DNA of 64,000 nucleotides from Paraconiothyrium sp. Pb-2020 (Eukaryota; Ascomycota; Dothideomycetes; Pleosporales; Didymosphaeriaceae). How positions within the stretch are numbered: position 1 is the stretch's first letter; each line of letters starts with the position of its first letter. The translations under genes were made by a program, and so were the position numbers. Shown here in pieces: positions 58,701-64,000 of the stretch. The stretch spans positions 248,001-312,000 of the forward strand of contig JAJUBI010000002.1 of NCBI GenBank assembly GCA_022419385.1, read 5' to 3'. Below the pieces are notes generated by a model. It searched no databases, had not been told where the DNA came from, and worked only from the letters and a program-made list of their open reading frames with translations.

Positions 58701-59774
58701 TTCCTGGATCAAGGACAGGTTGAGGTCAACAGTGCTTTGATCGAGCTAGCGATCAAACTTGGCGAGTCGCCAGTGATTGCTTTACTTTTTGGGCATGTCT
58801 CAGTGAGCTCTGGCATCAATACTACTATGCTCTCGAATGCGGCCGAAAACCAGTTCGATGGAGCTAACATCATGAAGCTGCTGCTACTTCGCAAACGCGG
58901 GAACGGTGTTCATATTGGCGAGGATATCTTGAAAGTCGCAGCAGACAACAGGGAGAAGGGAAGAGATATCATAAAAGTCCTCCTCGACAATTGCAAAGAT
59001 GAGATCAAGATCAACGAACATGTTCTGGCATCTATTGCGTTCCGGGACAACTGGACTCTGTTTGATCTGCTCCTTGACGAGCGTGGTCGCGAAATCAGTA
59101 TCACCGACGACTTCACCGCGACTCTGATAGCGAGAAACAGTATAAAGACGACAGAGCTGCTTCTTGATAAGCGCAGAGATGAAATAAGGGTCACAGAGGA
59201 AGTTCTGAAAGCTGCACTCATGCACGGCGCCCGAAAGGCGACCGAGAGCCCACAGACACTCAAAGTGCTTCTTGATGAACGTGGTGACGGAGTCAAAATC
59301 ACCGAAGAGACCTTGAAAATCGCGGCAGCATATTTTCACGAAGAAACAATGGAAGTGCTTCTTGGCAAACTTGATGACCATGGGCAAATTACTGAGGACG
59401 TCCTGAAATCCGCGACAGGCAATTATAACCCAAAGACACTTGAGATACTTCTCGGCCACTTTGACGGTGAACCGGACTTCAACAGATTACTTCGACACGC
59501 AATCACTGGCGCGTCATGGGGTCTTAGAGTGTTGGATATGCTTCTGGACAAAGGAGGAGACCGGATCAATATAACTGAGGAGTTGCTGATGACTGCTATG
59601 TCAGCAGACCCGATGAATGCCTCTACGGAGAGGAGAGAAATGATAGAACTCTTGGTCCAAAAGCGCCCAGAGGATCTTAAGATCACTGAAGATCTCATCA
59701 AGACTGCGGAACATGGTAATCTACGGGAGTCCACCATCGAAATACTGCATCAGGCGAAAGCCAACCAGAGTTGA
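55717..59774 (+). CDS. NACHT-domain NLR (STAND) with C-terminal ankyrin-like repeats
   Basis: Exons 55717-56445 and 56493-59774 (intron 47 bp) encode about 1336 residues. Residues 1-125 are Ser/Thr/Asn-rich, with a short A-S-T-T-P-L-A-N-like repetition. Residues about 130-400 (LWEQAYKIVTQQEPDLMAAF, WSGVSILLPLV) fit the fungal NACHT-associated N-terminal domain. The NACHT has Walker A GPGCGKS near residue 450, hhhhD Walker B VLDALDECNE near 553 and the TSRP sensor FLITSRPYDR. A winged-helix-like stretch with TAREFLVKK follows. From about residue 980 some ten ankyrin-like units recur, each close to ITEEVLKAA...LEVLLDKRGDE. STAND proteins oligomerise on ligand binding and trigger incompatibility or antiviral-like death; the ligand and effector here are unknown. 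Confidence 0.9.
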
Positions 59775-62174
59775 GACGCAGATACACATCGAGAAGATGA
59801 GCATGGGGAATCCGCGAGAGCAGAGTAGCACATAGCGGCACAACAGTTTCTCCAGGCTGATCATATTCCTACATCTTGAAACCATGATATCCTGCCTATA
59901 CCACCAAACTCTACTCGCGTGAATTCTACATATGCATCATGAGGCTATACAACCGTCAATAAATACACGCACTCTCCACACCCACGCTCACCACGAACCG
60001 CCCACACCCGCCAAAAAGCAACTCTCATGCACAACACTAACGCCCGCCTGTTCCGCCGTCCCGCCGTTGGCAAAAAGCAAAGTACACACATATCCCCACA
60101 CGCACAAAGGCATGGTACCGCGTTACTATTCGTTCCGGCCCGAAAAGCAAGACATCATGCCACTTCCCCTTCTAACTCAGTCCAGCAATCCCGTACCTGA
60201 ACGCACGTCGCGCTATCACGACGCACGCAATCGCACTACTGACTCGCCTCTATCTGCCACGGCTAGTCCAGCCTCACATTTGCGATCAGCACGTCACGCA
60301 CCAGATCAGCGTACACTAAACGATGAGTTAGGTACTCGCAAAGCGCAGTACCTAGTTGGACGCGTAACGTATCAGTACACATATCTGAACGCGAAACGCC
60401 CACGTCCAGCCGCGTGCTCCACGTCGCACGGCTTCGCAGCGAGACGCTGACCGGATGGTGGGTCGAGTGTCGTTCGCCGTATCGTCGCTCCACGCCCGTG
60501 CAACGTCCACCACGAGCCGACACAACACCGGTGGGATCGCCAGGGTTGTACGGGGTTTCCCTGCTATCTCTTCGTTGGTGCGCGCATTTCTCTGTAGAAT
60601 CGGATAGATAGCGCGAGAAACTCTCGCAGCTATTCTCACCACGCATATTCTCAGGATTATTGGAAACTACCCGCTGGATGAGCTGCAACTGCAACTCTGC
60701 CTCGTCCAGCCCAAGCCCTAGTATTCTACTCTGTACACCTCCGCAGCTTCTGTAGCAGACGAGAGTGGATACTCCTCTCCCTCTCTCGCTCGCTCGAGCC
60801 ATCGGGCGTTCCCGGCCCCCTCGTCTCGTTACTCACCGCTTATCCCCCCCTACCAGCCTACCCTCCCCTACCCTACCCTACCCCAGCCGTATCGCATCAC
60901 CCCAGCTCCTCTATATCACGCCCGCAATATAGCACCACACAAACCGCTTCCAGCACGCTACCGTTTGGGACGGTCGGCCTGATCTGATCTACTCTGAGAT
61001 GACGTTACGCTGCGGTGAGTTTGAAGGTGCCGCATACACACATTGCGTGACTGCGAGGATTAGACTGCTGGCTGGCCGGCTGGAGCAGGGAGGATGCTGG
61101 TAGACGGGTAGCAGCGCTGACGCATACTCATTCGTTCGCGGGGTAGCAGTCGCTCGTGGAAGGAGGTAGAAAGCGTGTGTATGTGTTGTACAGCTGGCCT
61201 GAGGTCCGCAAGTGCTGCGACGGCGTGCATGCATACAGCAGATTGCAGGCCTGGTGCCGAGCCACAGCCGCGAGACACAAAACCGGCACCGCAGCTGGAT
61301 CACGACCGGCCAAAAGACGCAGTTTGAATGATGAAAAATTTCCATTTCCATTTCCATATCCCAGTTCCAATACCAGCCCCGATGCCCATCCGAATAGATA
61401 CATACAAACAAGCTTTCTCTCAGCTATATCCCGCCTTCGCCACGCAATCATTATTCAAGAATGATAGTGCATGTATGCTGAAAAATCACTTCACTACAGG
61501 TTGTCGCAGCACAACACTGTAAATCTCCGCCCCGCTCCGTCATCGTAGTAGACTAGTAGTCTTGTAAAAAGGAAGTTGCTCGCTATGCCAATAAAACAAG
61601 TCATGAAAAAGAGGAAAAACAACGGAGGTAGGAAGCGTCGCACGCCTTCCAGCGAGTCCGGCGTGCGACAGCCGTAAAACCCTCTACGCAGTAAGTAGAT
61701 ATGCTTTTGAAAGGGACAAGACCGCCTTCGAAAGCCTAGAGAAAGAGAAAAGCAAATCAATGATGCCGTTGTCGTGGCCACTTCAGTCGCATATGCCATC
61801 GTCAATCCGTATCAATAGCAACCGTCCCTTCGTTAAAAAATGTCCAGTGCCGCCAAAGTGAGTGTGGGTAGTTGGATATATGCAAACCGGTTAGTGGTCG
61901 AGGTCGTGAACTTGGCGTTCAAGACGCCGGGGAATCAAAACAGTAAACAGGTTGTGCGCATCGAACATAAGAAGTCGTCATCATGCTTTTGGGGTCGTCA
62001 GCCGTTAAGAGCGATCGTGGTCTGCTGGGGCAGACTTCAGACACATTATCGTGAGTCCGTAAGTAGTAGGCTGGGTGGTGTCGGTTGCAGGTGATGAGCA
62101 CTAGGTAAATAAGTGAGGTAATGATGAGAGCAGCCTAGAGAATGGGAGGATGTTGATGACAGATGAAGGGCGGT
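59775..62174. other. 2.4-kb gene-free region with C-rich low-complexity patch
   Basis: Frames here overlap on both strands and have no motif. At 60848-60890 the plus strand has a C/T/A tract with several CCCTA units (CTACCCTACCCTACCC); it is not a true telomere repeat. At about 61335-61375 TTCCAT is repeated. The right 350 bases (61830-62174) are probably the 3' UTR of the Zn2Cys6 gene. Confidence 0.45.
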
Positions 62175-64000
62175 CTAGTTGGCTCGGATGACGAGTTTGG
62201 AGAGGAACTTGTTCGACAGGGAGTCGAAGTCGTTACGGTCGAACTTGCACTCGCTTCTTGACCGCAAATACGTGTCTGCACGTCAGGTTAGCCTCAGCCT
62301 CAGCCGAAACGAAGGATGCTTCAACTTACCGTATTTGGTTACATGCGCACGGACCTCGGTCATCGCATCGCACACCGCCGGATTGGAGGCCAACAGGTTA
62401 TGGTGTTTCCGGGTGTCCCACTCCGAGAATGCAGGGAGCTTCTGTGAGATGGCCGAGAATAGACCAACGATGACACCGACTGGGGTCGACTCCATGTCGT
62501 TGCAGAATTTCTGAACTGCGGGCTGGTCCGGTACACGGTAGTTGCAGTCGAACTGGATCAGCTCCCAGACCGCAAGAATGATGGCGGCGAGCATGAAGAT
62601 GGTGGGCCAGTTCTTCAGCTTGTCACCGCTGTAGACAGAGGAGTAAAGTGATGAAAGCTCCTCAAGGACGTCCTTCTGGAGCTCACGCCACATGTCTGCA
62701 AGGGCGCACTTGACCTGGAAGTTGATCATGACGGGAGCAACGGTCTTGCCGTGGAACTTGGACTGGTTGTCCTCGACCTTGCCGATGCTAACGTCTTCGT
62801 CACCAAGTCCTTCAACCATCGTAACGTGAAGAGTCAGGTTGTAAGCGACAACGAGCTTCAACGCCTTGCGGATGACCGGAAGCTTCTCGCGTTGGTAAAA
62901 GCGGTAGGCAGTCTTGAGGATCTCGGTGACGAAATATGTGCCCTCAAAGTACTCGTCGATGAACGCCTCAAAGCCGCCATCAATGTGGCGGTCCAAGTAG
63001 TCAGAGAGCATGCTTCGGGAAACGCCCTCCATACCAGCAGACAGCTTGGCAGTGTTGATCTCGAAGTGCAGACCGTTCAGGCTCTCGAACCAGTCGACAC
63101 CGAAGCACTTCTCATCCCGAACATAGACCTCACGCGCCATGATGGGAAGGTAGTGGCCATATCCGTGAGTAATATAGATGGGGCGCTCCTGGGGCGAAAA
63201 GCCCTTGATGTTGCCGATGGAAAACCCAAGGCTGACGTGACGCTCGTAGTCGGCCTTCCAGTCCTTCATGAAGTATGCGATATCCTTGATATCGATACGG
63301 GTGCAGGGAACTTGCCAGAGACGAGCGTGGGATGGCTGGCACCCACCGCACGGATCACCCTTGTCACAAGTCTTCTTGAGGAACTTGCACCTCAAGCAAG
63401 CACGAAGCTTTCGGATCTCGTGTGCCTGTTGTCGCTGTTCGGGCCTCAGAGGACCACGCCGTCTGCCCACACGCTTCTCGCCTGCTGCATCCTTCTTCGT
63501 CGTGTGTGCTGGTGGGGTCTTCTTTGCGATGGTCTTAGCGGGCTTCGATCCAACCGGGGTAGTGACAGGTGACTTTCTCCGGCGGGTGGGCGGTGAGCTG
63601 ACAGCGGAAGAAATCGGGGAAGAGGAGCTGGATGCCGACTGCTTAATATCGACAGGCTCAGCGCGAGGCATGGGTGGGCTCACGGATTGGTTCGGTGAGA
63701 TGTAGTTGGAGTAGTCCTGCTCGACATTGGGAAGACCATGGTGGCAGCTGGAGGAATGGCTGTGCGAGTGTGATGAGTGGGAATGGGTGAGGTCAAGCTG
63801 GTTCTCGGCTTCGGATTGGGGAGAGTGCATGGGGTAATGGATCTCCTCGAAGCTGCTGAACGAGTGCGCCGATCGCGGTGCGTCTGACTGATCTGATGAG
63901 TCCGAGTTTGTTCGGATGTGAAGGGTTTGAGCGGGATTGATGATGAGGGCCGTTGGGTCGCTCGAGAAGTCGTAGGAGTTGCGGTGACCGAACTCGACGG
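62175..64000 (-). CDS. Zn2Cys6 transcription regulator, N-terminus off the window
   Basis: The last exon is 62275-62175 and the previous exon runs from 62330 to the right edge, joined across a 54-bp GTAAGT...GTGCAG intron that changes the tail to KYDTYLRSRSEC...VIRAN; the unspliced frame would end at 62283. The frame is open upstream of the Met at 63830 (FSSFEEIHYPMHSPQ), so that Met is not the start. A His/Ser run (SSHSHSHSSSCHH) and a Ser/Pro/Lys-rich segment precede the zinc cluster CLRCKFLKKTCDKGDPCGGC, with a sixth Cys in VPCTR. The large C-terminal region (ITHGYGHYLPIMAREVYV, YFEGTYFVTEILKTAYRFY) is conserved-looking but has no domain I can name. It should bind CGG-type sites in the nucleus. 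Confidence 0.85.

Noticed and set aside
60848..60890. CCCTA-rich tract resembling a telomere repeat
   Set aside because: Units are CCCTAC and irregular, not tandem CCCTAA, and the tract is inside ordinary gene-bearing sequence on both sides.

Overview
This window is nuclear DNA of a filamentous ascomycete, most likely a dothideomycete. Genes lie on both strands, carry short GT-AG introns (44-185 bp), and are separated by 0.5-2 kb. They include families restricted to or expanded in Pezizomycotina: HET-domain proteins, a NACHT NLR, a HeLo-like/ubiquitin-like protein and a PDR/ABCG transporter. There are no prokaryotic operons, rRNA, tRNA or CRISPR arrays that I can support. The class-level call is inference from gene families; no marker gene settles it.

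Layout. 1-0.85 kb: C-terminal end of a WD-repeat protein. 2.7-7.5 kb: complete PDR-type ABC transporter. 8.7-10.1 kb: F-box-like/ankyrin-like gene broken by several frame changes and a stop, followed by a gene-free stretch with a 21-bp tandem repeat. 11.3-12.4 kb: WBP2/GRAM-like gene. 13.1-18.7 kb: a MACPF-like gene and an intact HET gene, transcribed divergently. 19.5-23.2 kb: an unrecognised gene and a family-25 glycosyltransferase. 25.3-26.3 kb: beta-carbonic anhydrase. 27.9-33.4 kb: an acidic protein with repeated SPKRKR motifs and a large membrane protein. 33.9-37.5 kb: decayed pogo-type transposase, a HET gene with two internal stops, and one copy of a dispersed repeat. 38.3-39.2 kb: a Mid2-like wall sensor. 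40.1-44.3 kb: a relic, a two-domain unknown and a HeLo-like/ULD-like gene. 45.1-52.6 kb: a housekeeping block of GDP-mannose pyrophosphorylase, 2H phosphoesterase, aldo-keto reductase and polyubiquitin. 53.6-59.8 kb: an NTF2-like protein, a methyltransferase with a probably frameshifted tail, and a NACHT NLR. 62.2-64 kb: a Zn2Cys6 regulator running off the right edge.

How the parts relate. The accessory genes (two HET proteins, MACPF-like, HeLo-like/ULD, NLR, ankyrin-like) belong to families used in fungal non-self recognition and regulated cell death. Several are damaged (9 kb, 35 kb, possibly 43.9 kb), which fits birth-and-death evolution of such loci. The housekeeping genes are intact, with clean splice models. 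Splice sites given here were read by eye and checked for phase.
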